Source of the DNA: Flavobacterium solisilvae | Lineage (GTDB): Bacteria; Bacteroidota; Bacteroidia; Flavobacteriales; Flavobacteriaceae | Length of the DNA: 64,000 nt | Reading direction: 5' to 3' | Assembly: GCF_012911605.1 (NCBI RefSeq) | Contig: NZ_JAAMPT010000206.1 | Coordinates: 1-64,000, forward strand | Shown here: positions 1 through 7,766 of the stretch, piece after piece | Position numbering within the stretch: position 1 is the first letter of the stretch | Layout of the letters: each line of letters starts with the position of its first letter | The notes under the pieces: generated by a model | Told to the model about the DNA's origin: nothing | The model's database searches: none | What the model saw: the letters and a program-made list of their open reading frames with translations, nothing else | Program-made: the position numbers and the translations under genes

Positions 1-130
1 AATAAAATGAGTATTTTAAATGCTATCAGAAATAAAATTATTCATAGAATTTTTGCCTTAATAAATAATGAAACTATTTATCAAAAAGATTTTGTAATAT
101 CATAGAAATCGAACTGACGAACCTAAAAAT

Positions 131-1108
131 ATGGACTTCAAAAAATTCAAAGCCGCAACCGTTCAAACGTCGCCAGTTTTTCTGAATGTAGAAAAAACAG
201 TTGAAAAAGCAATTACTTTTGTTAAAGAAGCTAGTCAAAACGGAGCACAATTAATCGCTTTTCCCGAAGTTTTTATCGCTGGTTATCCGTATTGGAATTG
301 GATTATGACGCCAGTTCAAGGAAGCAAATGGTATGAAAAACTATACAAATGTTCCGTAAAAACTACCGATGAAGCAATGCAAACTTTGTTTCAAGCAGCA
401 AAAGACAATAACATCCATATCGTTATTGGAATTAACGAACGTGGCGACAGTTATGGCGAAATTTACAACACCAATTTAATCATTGACAACAACGGAAATG
501 TAATTGGAAAACATAGAAAATTAGTTCCAACTTGGGCAGAAAAACTAACTTGGACTTCTGGTGACGGTTCATCATTAAAAGTTTATGATACCGAAATTGG
601 TCCTATCGGAACGTTGGCTTGTGGCGAAAACACTAATACGTTGGCACGTTTCACCTTACTTTCTCAAGGCGAATTAATTCATATTGCTAACTACATTTCG
701 CTTCCGGTTGCACCACCAGATTATAATATGGCTGAAGCCATTAAAATTCGTGCTGCTGCACATTCATTCGAAGGAAAATTATTTACAATCGTTTCATGTT
801 CTACTATTTCTCAAGAAATTAAAGACGCTTTGCGTGATGATGTTCCAAATGTTGACGAATTGTTAGACCGAAAAAATTCTGCTTTTTCAGGATTTATTGG
901 TCCAAATGGTGCCGTAATTGGTACACCATTAATTGATGACGAAGGAATAGTTTATGCTGAAATTGATTTAGAAAAATGTATTCAGCCAAAACAAATGCAC
1001 GACATTCTCGGACATTACAATAGATTTGATATTTTTGATTTACGGGTAAATACTGCTCCAACAAGAAAGATTACTTTTATTGATAATCATGAAGAATTTA
1101 ATAAATGA
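131..1108 (+). CDS. Nitrilase/carbon-nitrogen hydrolase family protein
   Basis: A 325-residue CN-hydrolase, predicted to split a nitrile or amide C-N bond through a cysteine thioester in the cytoplasm. The catalytic triad is visible: Glu46 in FPEVFIAGYP, Lys130 in KHRKLVP and Cys164 in LACGENTN. The GYPYW and ACGENTN context is closer to true nitrilases (EC 3.5.5.1 branch) than to omega-amidases or Lnt, but the substrate cannot be read from sequence. It begins with ATG and is the first visible gene of a same-strand group with a bicupin dioxygenase, an FAH hydrolase and maleate isomerase, so it may feed an aromatic or heteroaromatic acid, or act as an amidase on a pathway intermediate. The group may extend left beyond the window. 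Bases 1-130 show no recognisable feature. Confidence 0.85.
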   Translation: MDFKKFKAATVQTSPVFLNVEKTVEKAITFVKEASQNGAQLIAFPEVFIAGYPYWNWIMTPVQGSKWYEKLYKCSVKTTDEAMQTLFQAAKDNNIHIVIGINERGDSYGEIYNTNLIIDNNGNVIGKHRKLVPTWAEKLTWTSGDGSSLKVYDTEIGPIGTLACGENTNTLARFTLLSQGELIHIANYISLPVAPPDYNMAEAIKIRAAAHSFEGKLFTIVSCSTISQEIKDALRDDVPNVDELLDRKNSAFSGFIGPNGAVIGTPLIDDEGIVYAEIDLEKCIQPKQMHDILGHYNRFDIFDLRVNTAPTRKITFIDNHEEFNK

Positions 1109-1114
1109 TAACTC

Positions 1115-1180
1115 ACCATATAAGGCATATAAGTTCATTTAAGATTATCAACTTACATTTTCTTAAATTCCTTAAATGGT
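1115..1180. repeat. Intergenic inverted repeat between nitrilase and bicupin genes
   Basis: Arms of 19 nt at 1115-1133 (ACCATATAAGGCATATAAG) and 1162-1180 pair with about 16 of 19 matches. A short AT-rich spacer separates them. There is no T tract, so it does not look like a simple terminator. A related half-copy lies in the next gap (about 2330-2358). Confidence 0.7.
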
Positions 1181-1195
1181 TAATAAAATAAATTT

Positions 1196-2302
1196 ATGGA
1201 AGATAAATTTTCAGACGATCAAATTGGTCGCGCGCGAGTTCAAGACACGCCAGAACTTGAAGCCTATTATAAAGAACTTGAAGCTCTAGGTGCTGGTGCT
1301 TTGTGGACAGTTGCCAACGATATTGAACCATGGGAACCAAAAAGTTCATCGGTTCCAATGCTTTGGAAATATGATGATTTACGGGAATTGGTTTTAAAAT
1401 CTTCCGAACTCGTAACACCAGAACAAGCAGGAAGACGTGTTGTATATTTGGTAAATGATAAACGTAAAGACGTTTCTGCAGCTGTTGGTTGGTTGTACAC
1501 CGGAATTCAAGTCACGCGTCCAGGCGAAAGTACTTCGGCACATCGACATAAAGCTTCAGCATTGCGTTTTATTATGGAAGGCGAAAAAGGCTACACTGTT
1601 GTTGACGGTAATAAAATAATGCTGGAAGTGAATGATTTTGTCATTACTCCTAATTCCACTTGGCACGAACATGGCGTTGAAGAAGGCGGAAAAACATGTA
1701 TTTGGCAAGATGGTTTGGATATTCCGTTAGTCAATGCATTGGAAGCCAATGATTATGCAGTTTTTGACGGAAAACAACCTTTGGTTGCACCTTTAAATCA
1801 GTTGCCACAAACTTTTGACGGAAATGGTTTAGTTCCGGCAGATTTTGTTTGGGATAAACCCTATTCGCCATTGTTCAAATACTCGTGGAAAAAAGTATAT
1901 CCTGCATTATTGGAAGCTCAAAAAGTAAATGAACCCAATCCGTTTGATGGAATTTTTATGAGATATTCCAATCCGCTAACTGGTGGACATGTAATGCAAA
2001 CTATGGGTGCGGCAATCCAATTATTACCAGCAGGTTTTAAAGGCAAAGCGCACAAACACACAGGTTCATTTGTGTATCAATGTGCTAAAGGAAAAGGATA
2101 TTCCATCATCAACGGAAAACGCATTGATTGGAAAGAGCGAGATATTTTCTGTGTTCCAAGTTGGGCTTGGCACGAACATCACAATTTATCCGAAACTGAA
2201 GTTGCTTGCTTGTTTAATTTCAATGATTTACCCGTAATTGAAGGCTTGGGATTGTATCAATCAAGAGAATTTGAAGAAAATAACGGACATCAATTGCAAT
2301 AA
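1196..2302 (+). CDS. Bicupin dioxygenase, gentisate 1,2-dioxygenase-like
   Basis: A 368-residue two-cupin protein. The first cupin carries HRH at 116-118 and HEH at 157-159, and the second carries HKH at 286-288 and HEHH at 326-329. These are the metal-ligand signatures of Fe(II) ring-cleaving bicupins. Gentisate dioxygenases of this length open gentisate between C1 and C2 to give maleylpyruvate. Both cupins look ligand-competent here, whereas in several family members only one binds iron. The adjacent FAH hydrolase and maleate isomerase genes supply the next two steps, which supports a gentisate-type substrate. Related bicupins act on 1-hydroxy-2-naphthoate, salicylate or nitrosalicylate, and these remain possible. 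The start is ATG, 87 bp after the nitrilase gene. Confidence 0.82.
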   Translation: MEDKFSDDQIGRARVQDTPELEAYYKELEALGAGALWTVANDIEPWEPKSSSVPMLWKYDDLRELVLKSSELVTPEQAGRRVVYLVNDKRKDVSAAVGWLYTGIQVTRPGESTSAHRHKASALRFIMEGEKGYTVVDGNKIMLEVNDFVITPNSTWHEHGVEEGGKTCIWQDGLDIPLVNALEANDYAVFDGKQPLVAPLNQLPQTFDGNGLVPADFVWDKPYSPLFKYSWKKVYPALLEAQKVNEPNPFDGIFMRYSNPLTGGHVMQTMGAAIQLLPAGFKGKAHKHTGSFVYQCAKGKGYSIINGKRIDWKERDIFCVPSWAWHEHHNLSETEVACLFNFNDLPVIEGLGLYQSREFEENNGHQLQ

Positions 2303-2329
2303 CAATCACAAAAATCAATTTCAAAAAAC

Positions 2330-2358
2330 TTAATGAACCTTAATTTCTTAATGGTTTA
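2330..2358. repeat. Half-copy of intergenic repeat
   Basis: An AT-rich segment (CCTTAATTTCTTAATGGTTT core) resembles the right arm of the repeat at 1162-1180, with the shared pattern CTTAA-n-TTCTTAA-n-TGGTT. No convincing left arm is visible in the 72-bp gap before the FAH gene. Confidence 0.45.
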
Positions 2359-2374
2359 AAATTAAAAATAACTA

Positions 2375-3283
2375 ATGAAGCTACTTACCTACAAAACACA
2401 AGACACCGAACCTCGATTAGGATTTATCCACAACAATCAAGTGATTGATATGGAAGATTTTGGAGATATATCTAATTTTCCATTGCCAAACGATATGCTT
2501 GATTTAATTGATATGGGATTTGAAATCATAGCCGAAATTACTGAAATGATTTCTGAAACGCCAGAAAATTTCTTCGAGGAAATCTGTTATGAAATGAACG
2601 AAGTAACCATTCTCGCACCAATCGAAAAACCTCGAAAAAACATCATTGGAATTGGTTTGAACTATACCGAACACGTTGCCGAAAGTGCACGAACATTAGA
2701 CACAACTGGAAAATTACCTCAAAAACCAATCATATTTTCAAAACCGCCAACAACCGTTACGGCAACTAATACCGAAATTATTAAAAACACCAAACTAACC
2801 GAACAATTGGATTGGGAAGTGGAATTGGCCGTAGTTATTAGTAAAAAAGGAAAATACGTTGCTAAAGAAGATGCGTTGGATTACGTTTTTGGCTACACAG
2901 TTATTAACGATATTTCGGCACGTGATTGCCGTCGTGAAGGTCAATGGATTGTATCCAAAGGACAAGATACGTTTGCGCCAATGGGACCAATTTTAGTCAC
3001 CAAAGATGAAATCGAAAATCCACACAATTTGAATTTATCGCTAAAAGTAAACGGCGTTGAAAAACAAAACTCAAACACAAAATTCTTGTTGTTCAATATC
3101 AACGATTTAATTGAAGATTTAAGTATTGTTTTCACTTTAGAACCAGGCGATATCATTGCAACCGGAACACCAGCTGGCGTTGGCGCAGGAAGAAATCCTC
3201 AAGAATGGTTGTATGATGGCGATATTGTAGAAGCAACTGTTGAAGGAATTGGAACGATTGTGAATACGGTAAAAGAGATTTAA
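2375..3283 (+). CDS. Fumarylacetoacetate hydrolase family protein (probable maleyl/fumarylpyruvate hydrolase)
   Basis: A 302-residue FAH-fold enzyme. The divalent metal ligands Glu148 and Glu150 (DWEVELAVV) and Asp179 (NDISARDCR) are present, as is the active-site lysine in the WIVSKGQDTF segment (about 195). The domain lies at about 85-302, after a short N-terminal region typical of bacterial FAH members. It sits between a gentisate dioxygenase-like gene and maleate isomerase. The most economical reaction is direct hydrolysis of maleylpyruvate to maleate plus pyruvate, as known for FAH-family maleylpyruvate hydrolases. No glutathione- or mycothiol-dependent maleylpyruvate isomerase is visible. 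The family also includes decarboxylases and hydratases, so the specific reaction is inferred. Confidence 0.83.
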   Translation: MKLLTYKTQDTEPRLGFIHNNQVIDMEDFGDISNFPLPNDMLDLIDMGFEIIAEITEMISETPENFFEEICYEMNEVTILAPIEKPRKNIIGIGLNYTEHVAESARTLDTTGKLPQKPIIFSKPPTTVTATNTEIIKNTKLTEQLDWEVELAVVISKKGKYVAKEDALDYVFGYTVINDISARDCRREGQWIVSKGQDTFAPMGPILVTKDEIENPHNLNLSLKVNGVEKQNSNTKFLLFNINDLIEDLSIVFTLEPGDIIATGTPAGVGAGRNPQEWLYDGDIVEATVEGIGTIVNTVKEI

Positions 3284-3291
3284 TTTAAAAA

Positions 3292-3344
3292 GAACACAGA
3301 TTTAAGAAATTATAATAATTTTAAAAATTTCTCAAATCTGTGGT
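3292..3344. repeat. Palindromic repeat family 1, copy A (no internal gene)
   Basis: Imperfect inverted repeat with arms AACACAGATTTAAGAAATT (from 3293) and its complement ending near 3343, with an AT-rich loop. The 30 nt at 3304-3333 are identical to 43882-43911 in copy D, 40 kb away. It fills the gap between the FAH and maleate isomerase genes. Copies B and C flank the GxxExxY gene. Confidence 0.85.
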
Positions 3345-3361
3345 TTCATAAAAATATAAAA

Positions 3362-4108
3362 ATGAAATACAGAATAGGACAAATAGTTCCATCAAGCAAC
3401 GTAACGATGGAAACCGAAATACCAGCCATTTTTCGTTCGCGCGAAACCATTTTACCAGAACGTTTTACATTCCATTCCAGCAGAATGCGAATGAAAAAAG
3501 TAACCAAAGAAGAACTCGAAGCTATGGATGCCATGAGTTTGAAATGTGCTCAAGAACTTTCTGATGCACATGTTGATGTTATGGGTTATGCGTGTTTGGT
3601 TGCCATTATGAGCATGGGAAGAGGTTATCATTGCGTTTCGGAAGTTAATTTACATCAGGAAACTGTGGCAAACGACTTTCCTACTCCAATTGTAACTTCG
3701 GCTGGAGCTTTGATTAATGGTTTGAAAGTTTTGGGTGCAAAACAAATTTCGATTATTACACCTTATATGCGACCATTAACCGACATGGTTGTTGATTATA
3801 TTGAACATCAAGGCATAAAAGTGAAAGAAAGTATTGCTCTTGAAATTCCAGATAATCTAGAAGTAGCGGCACAAAACCCGATGAATTTGTTGGAAATCTA
3901 TAAACAATTAGACTTGACCGATGTTGATGTTTTAGTAGTTTCAGCTTGTGTACAAATGCCGTCTTTGGAAGCTGTTGATTTAATTCAGGCTGAATGTGGA
4001 ATTCCGGTAACATCAGCTGCAGTTTGTACCACTTATGAAATGATGAAAAAGTTAGGAATTGAAGCAAAATCAGCTATTGGTGGTGAATTATTGAGTGGGA
4101 AATATTAA
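3362..4108 (+). CDS. Maleate cis-trans isomerase (Asp/Glu racemase superfamily)
   Basis: A 248-residue cytoplasmic enzyme predicted to convert maleate to fumarate. The two opposed catalytic cysteines of the superfamily are visible as Cys78 in MGYACLVA and Cys196 in VVSACVQMPS. The N-terminal IGQIVPSSN segment is typical of maleate isomerases and arylmalonate decarboxylase relatives. The length matches the family's usual 240-255 residues. The product fumarate enters the TCA cycle, so together with the FAH hydrolase it completes a glutathione-independent lower gentisate pathway. Its stop codon overlaps the ATG of the following micro-ORF (TAATG), which suggests translational coupling. Confidence 0.88.
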   Translation: MKYRIGQIVPSSNVTMETEIPAIFRSRETILPERFTFHSSRMRMKKVTKEELEAMDAMSLKCAQELSDAHVDVMGYACLVAIMSMGRGYHCVSEVNLHQETVANDFPTPIVTSAGALINGLKVLGAKQISIITPYMRPLTDMVVDYIEHQGIKVKESIALEIPDNLEVAAQNPMNLLEIYKQLDLTDVDVLVVSACVQMPSLEAVDLIQAECGIPVTSAAVCTTYEMMKKLGIEAKSAIGGELLSGKY

Positions 4109-4254
4109 TGAATAAAAGAATTCAAAATAGGATTGCTTTTGGTCTATTTGCTTTTGGAGGACTTTTTATGCTAAATCTTTTTGGATAGTATTTTGTTATG
4201 TGTGTTCCAATACTGATAATTATTTGTATTCTGGTGATCAAATTATTGAAATAA
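4108..4254 (+). pseudogene. Tiny two-helix membrane peptide interrupted by an in-frame TAG
   Basis: ATG at 4108 overlaps the maleate isomerase stop. The first part (4108-4188) encodes 26 residues with a hydrophobic stretch (IAFGLFAFGGLFMLNLF). After TAG at 4186-4188 the same frame continues through ATG 4198 to TAA at 4252-4254, encoding a second hydrophobic helix (PILIIICILVIKLL). Replacing the TAG by a tryptophan codon (TGG) would give one 48-residue two-helix protein. It may be a nonsense-mutated small membrane protein, a sequencing error or two separate peptides. The function is unknown. Confidence 0.45.
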
Positions 4255-4284
4255 AAAGGAGTTCAAATTGAACTCCTTTTTATT
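4254..4284. terminator. Bidirectional rho-independent terminator
   Basis: Near-perfect hairpin with arms AAAAGGAGTTCAA and TTGAACTCCTTTT, followed by a T-rich tract on both strands. It separates the plus-strand ring-cleavage cluster from the convergent E1 gene. Confidence 0.85.
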
Positions 4285-4286
4285 TT

Positions 4287-6263
4287 CTAATATTTCAACA
4301 ATTCTAATAATTCCTTTTCAAATCGTTGTTTTGGTAAATATTGATCTTCCAATGTTTTTACAAACGGAATAGCGCTTTCTAAACTTCCTACTCGGCGAAC
4401 TGGAGCGTCAAGATATTCGAAACAATTTTCCATAATCAATGCTGAAATATCACTTGAAATTCCGCCAAACAAAGTATCTTCTTGAAGAATAATACATTTT
4501 GAAGTTTTCTTTACCGAAGCAAAAATTGTTTCAGTATCTAGCGGTTGCAATGTTCTTAAATCAATTACATCTGCTTTGATTTCAGGATTTTTAGATAAAG
4601 TATCTAAAACCCAATGAACTCCAGCACCAAAAGAAATAATCGTTACCTCTGAACCTTCTTTTAGAACAACCGCTTTTCCAAACGGAATAGTATAATAATC
4701 TTTTGGAACATCTTGATAAACACTTCTGTACAATTGTTTATGCTCAAAAAACATCACTGGATTTGGATCGTTAATTGCTGTATTCAATAAACCTTTAGCA
4801 TCATAAGGAAAAGCTGGATAAACTACCTTTAAACCTGGTGTTTTAGTAAACCAAGCTTCATTGGTTTGCGAATGAAACGGTCCAGCTTGCGTTCCGCCGC
4901 CACAAGGCATTCTTACTACAACATCTGCTTTTTCTCCCCAACGATAATGTTGTTTTGCCAACAAATTCACAATTGGGTTAAAACCTGTCGAAACGAAATC
5001 GGCAAATTGCATTTCAACTATTGCTTTATATCCGTTTATAGACAAACCATTTGCCGCAGAAACCACAGCACTTTCACAAATTGGCGTGTTTCGAACTCGT
5101 TCTTTGCCAAATTGCTCCACAAAACCTTCGGTAATTTTAAAAGCACCGCCATATTCGGCAATGTCTTGTCCCATGATTACCAGTTTTTCATGGCGTTCCA
5201 TCGATTGTTTTAATGCTGATGAAATGGCATCGATTACACGAATGTTTTCAGTTTCTGATGATGGATTTATTGCTTCAAATTCATACGGTTCATAAACATC
5301 ATTCAATTCTTCTTCAAGATTTGCTTCAAAATCTGGTTCGTCTTGTGTAATTGCCCAATTTTTATCAATCTCTTTCTTGATAACCGATTTTAATTCGGCA
5401 TCTAATTCCTCAGAAAGCACTCCAACATTAATTAGATATTCTTTAAAATTAGAAACCGGATCTTTTTTTGCCCATTCATCCATCAGTTCTTGAGGAACAT
5501 ATTTTGTTCCGCTTGCTTCCTCGTGACCACGCATTCTAAAGGTTTTGAATTCTAGTAAAACTGGTCTTGGATTTTCAGCAAGCGATGCTTTTAATTCTAC
5601 TATTTTATTATAAACTTCTAGAATATTATTTCCGTCAATAATGTGGCTTTCCATTCCGTAGCCAATTCCTTTATCGGCAAGATTTTCACAACGATATTGC
5701 TCGTTTGTTGGTGTGGAAAGTCCATAACCGTTATTTTCTATCACAAATAGAACAGGTAAATCCCAAACCGCAGCAATGTTTAACGCTTCATGAAAATCGC
5801 CTTCACTTGTGGCACCTTCGCCAGTGAAAACGGCTGTTACTTTGCCATTTTTTTGTAATTTATTGGCTAACGCAATTCCATCGGCAATACCCATTTGTGG
5901 TCCAAGATGAGAAATCATTCCAATGATATTGAATTCTTGCGTTCCAAAATGAAAACTTCTGTCGCGACCTTTTGTAAAGCCAGATTTTTTACCTTGCCAT
6001 TGCGAAAACAATCGGTGTAATGGAATATCTCTTGAGGTAAAAACTCCAAGATTTCTGTGCATTGGCAAAATATATTCGTCTTTGTCAAGAGCATTTGTAA
6101 TTCCAACCGAAATTGCCTCTTGACCAATCCCTGAAAACCATTTGGAAACTTTGCCTTGACGAAGAAGAATTAGCATTTTTTCTTCAATCATTCTTGGCAT
6201 TAAAAGTCGCTTGTACAAGTCTAATAAGCGTATGTTGGAAAGGTCTTTTCTATCGAAGTTCAT
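4287..6263 (-). CDS. Fused alpha/beta E1 subunit of a 2-oxoacid dehydrogenase complex
   Basis: A 658-residue thiamine-diphosphate E1 component, probably of the branched-chain 2-oxoacid dehydrogenase complex, with the alpha and beta subunits fused. The alpha half holds the ThDP/Mg motif GEGATSEGD followed about 28 residues on by ENNGYGLST, and the HRNLG and RDRSFHFG segments. The beta half begins near IRVIDAISSALKQ with MGQDIAEYGGAFK and a transketolase C-terminal domain. E2 and E3 genes are not in the window. A longer reading starts at a TTG at 6287, but that codon lies within the promoter element at 6285-6292, so the ATG at 6263 is chosen. Flavobacteria commonly carry this fused form. Confidence 0.88.
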   Translation of the reverse strand: MNFDRKDLSNIRLLDLYKRLLMPRMIEEKMLILLRQGKVSKWFSGIGQEAISVGITNALDKDEYILPMHRNLGVFTSRDIPLHRLFSQWQGKKSGFTKGRDRSFHFGTQEFNIIGMISHLGPQMGIADGIALANKLQKNGKVTAVFTGEGATSEGDFHEALNIAAVWDLPVLFVIENNGYGLSTPTNEQYRCENLADKGIGYGMESHIIDGNNILEVYNKIVELKASLAENPRPVLLEFKTFRMRGHEEASGTKYVPQELMDEWAKKDPVSNFKEYLINVGVLSEELDAELKSVIKKEIDKNWAITQDEPDFEANLEEELNDVYEPYEFEAINPSSETENIRVIDAISSALKQSMERHEKLVIMGQDIAEYGGAFKITEGFVEQFGKERVRNTPICESAVVSAANGLSINGYKAIVEMQFADFVSTGFNPIVNLLAKQHYRWGEKADVVVRMPCGGGTQAGPFHSQTNEAWFTKTPGLKVVYPAFPYDAKGLLNTAINDPNPVMFFEHKQLYRSVYQDVPKDYYTIPFGKAVVLKEGSEVTIISFGAGVHWVLDTLSKNPEIKADVIDLRTLQPLDTETIFASVKKTSKCIILQEDTLFGGISSDISALIMENCFEYLDAPVRRVGSLESAIPFVKTLEDQYLPKQRFEKELLELLKY

Positions 6264-6284
6264 TGTTTGTCTTAATTTGTGGCT

Positions 6285-6292
6285 CAAAAGTA
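6285..6292 (-). promoter_or_regulatory. -7 promoter element of the E1 gene
   Basis: Minus strand reads TACTTTTG, a perfect TAnnTTTG Bacteroidota -7 element, 22 bp upstream of the ATG. It overlaps the alternative TTG start, which argues against that start. Confidence 0.65.
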
Positions 6293-6385
6293 ATAAATTA
6301 AAGAAAACGTTTTAGTCAATAACAAAAACTAATTTTCACTATTCTGCAAAACATTGATTATCTTTACAATTCATTTATCACTTCA

Positions 6386-6529
6386 ATGAAAAACAAATCA
6401 CAGACAAAAGTCAGACAAAATAGTTCTCCTGTTTGCTACGCAGAAAGCACTGAAATCAGACCTGAATTTAAGGAGATTGAAAAACCTATTGACAACAGAG
6501 CAAAACAATTACCTAAAGTAAAAAAATGA
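6386..6529 (+). CDS. Small basic hypothetical protein (47 aa)
   Basis: ATG at 6386 opens a 47-residue frame rich in Lys, Gln and Glu, beginning MKNKSQTKVRQNSSPVCYAE and ending in PKVKK. It has no signal peptide and no membrane segment. The codon use resembles neighbouring genes. A one-mismatch -7 element (TATCTTTA) lies about 25 bp upstream. I do not recognise a characterised family. It fills an otherwise empty gap between divergent genes and is plausibly a genuine small flavobacterial protein. Confidence 0.5.
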   Translation: MKNKSQTKVRQNSSPVCYAESTEIRPEFKEIEKPIDNRAKQLPKVKK

Positions 6530-6576
6530 TTTTAGGAATGTTAATAACTTTGAGTGCAAACAACAATTAATTTCTA

Positions 6577-6584
6577 TACATTTG
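6577..6584 (+). promoter_or_regulatory. -7 promoter element of the 2OG oxygenase gene
   Basis: TACATTTG is a perfect TAnnTTTG element, 54 bp upstream of the ATG at 6638. A second perfect match (TAACTTTG) lies at 6545-6552, so two start points are possible. Confidence 0.55.
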
Positions 6585-6637
6585 TAGTTACGCATTGATT
6601 TTAACGCGTTTCAAGTTATTAACAAAAATGTTTTAGT

Positions 6638-7591
6638 ATGCAACAAATTCCAAGTGTTGACTTACGTGATTTCCTGTCGGATGATCCGGCACGTAAACAA
6701 AAATTTGTAAATGAAATCGGAAAAGCGTACGAAGAAATAGGCTTCGTAGCATTAAAAGGTCATTTTCTTGATGACAAATTGGTGGAAGATTTATACGGAG
6801 AAGTTCGTAACTTCTTTTCTCTTCCATTGGAAACCAAAGCAAAATATGAAATTCCAGGAATTGGTGGACAACGTGGCTATGTTTCTTTTGGAAAAGAACA
6901 TGCAAAAGGTCGTTCGGCTGGTGATTTAAAAGAATTTTGGCATTTTGGGCAATACGTTTCTGAAGGTTCAAAATATGCTGGTGAATATCCAGACAACGTT
7001 ACCGTTTCTGAATTACCAAATTTTAATACTGTTGGAAAAGAAGCCTATCAAATGCTTGAAAAAACAGGTATTTATGTATTAAGAGCTTTGGCTATTCACA
7101 TAGGTTTAGACGAGTTTTACTTTGACAATTACATCAAAGACGGAAATTCTATTCTAAGACCAATTCATTATCCACCAATCACAGATGAACCAAAAGATGG
7201 AGCTGTTCGTGCTGCAGCACATGGCGACATCAACTTGATTACACTGCTAATGGGTGCGCAAGGTAAAGGTTTACAAGTTCAAAACCACGACGGACAATGG
7301 ATTGATGCCATGGCTGAACCAGATGAATTGATGATAAATGTTGGCGATATGTTGTCAAGACATACAAACAATAAATTAAAATCTACTATTCATCAAGTAG
7401 TAAATCCGCCAAGAGAACTTTGGGGAACATCGCGTTTTTCAATTCCGTTCTTCATGCATCCGGTAAGTGATATGAAATTAAATTGTTTGGAGCAATGTAT
7501 TGATGCAGACAATCCAAAACTTTATGACGATATCACAGCGGGAGAATTCCTTGACGAACGTCTAGTGGAATTAGGATTAAAGAAAAAATAA
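6638..7591 (+). CDS. 2-oxoglutarate/Fe(II)-dependent oxygenase, isopenicillin N synthase family
   Basis: A 317-residue double-stranded beta-helix oxygenase. The iron triad is visible as His195 and Asp197 in AAHGDINL and His252 in STIHQVVNP. Arg266 and Ser268 in RFSIPFF are the usual co-substrate binders. The N-terminal DIOX_N region (about 1-120, with IPSVDL and GFVALKGH) and the C-terminal core match the IPNS/flavanone hydroxylase-like group. The substrate is unknown; bacterial members hydroxylate diverse small molecules. It is transcribed alone, with its own -7 elements upstream and a hairpin-forming sequence downstream. Confidence 0.85.
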   Translation: MQQIPSVDLRDFLSDDPARKQKFVNEIGKAYEEIGFVALKGHFLDDKLVEDLYGEVRNFFSLPLETKAKYEIPGIGGQRGYVSFGKEHAKGRSAGDLKEFWHFGQYVSEGSKYAGEYPDNVTVSELPNFNTVGKEAYQMLEKTGIYVLRALAIHIGLDEFYFDNYIKDGNSILRPIHYPPITDEPKDGAVRAAAHGDINLITLLMGAQGKGLQVQNHDGQWIDAMAEPDELMINVGDMLSRHTNNKLKSTIHQVVNPPRELWGTSRFSIPFFMHPVSDMKLNCLEQCIDADNPKLYDDITAGEFLDERLVELGLKKK

Positions 7592-7609
7592 AGTTTAGAC
7601 TATTCATTT

Positions 7610-7652
7610 TAAAATTCCAAATTCCAATAATTTTGGGGTTTGGTTTTTTTTA
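7610..7652 (+). terminator. Imperfect hairpin downstream of the oxygenase gene
   Basis: AAATTCCAAATTCCAA pairs imperfectly with TTGGGGTTTGGTTT and is followed by a run of T. It is probably the terminator of the oxygenase gene. The AAATTCCAAATTCCAAT wording recurs in the inverted repeat near 37000, so this may be a repeat-derived terminator. Confidence 0.5.
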
Positions 7653-7675
7653 GATTTATACAGTATAGATTTTCA

Positions 7676-7728
7676 GAACACAGATTTAAGAAATTATAAA
7701 AATTTCCATAATTTCTTAAATCTGTTAT
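7676..7728. repeat. Palindromic repeat family 1, copy B (upstream of GxxExxY)
   Basis: Inverted repeat with a left arm starting AACACAGATTTAAGAAATTA at 7677 and a right arm ending TTAAATCTGTTATT near 7728. It closely matches copy A but has a different loop. It ends about 40 bp before the GxxExxY start codon. Confidence 0.85.
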
Positions 7729-7766
7729 TTAAAAAAATTAATAATAAACGCCAAACAGAAAAAAAA

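Noticed and set aside
3756..4067. A 103-residue minus-strand open frame inside maleate isomerase
   Set aside because: It is antisense to a clearly conserved enzyme and has no protein-like features; treated as a shadow frame.
6264..6287. An eight-residue N-terminal extension of the E1 gene from a TTG
   Set aside because: The TTG overlaps a perfect -7 promoter element, so it cannot be transcribed from that promoter.
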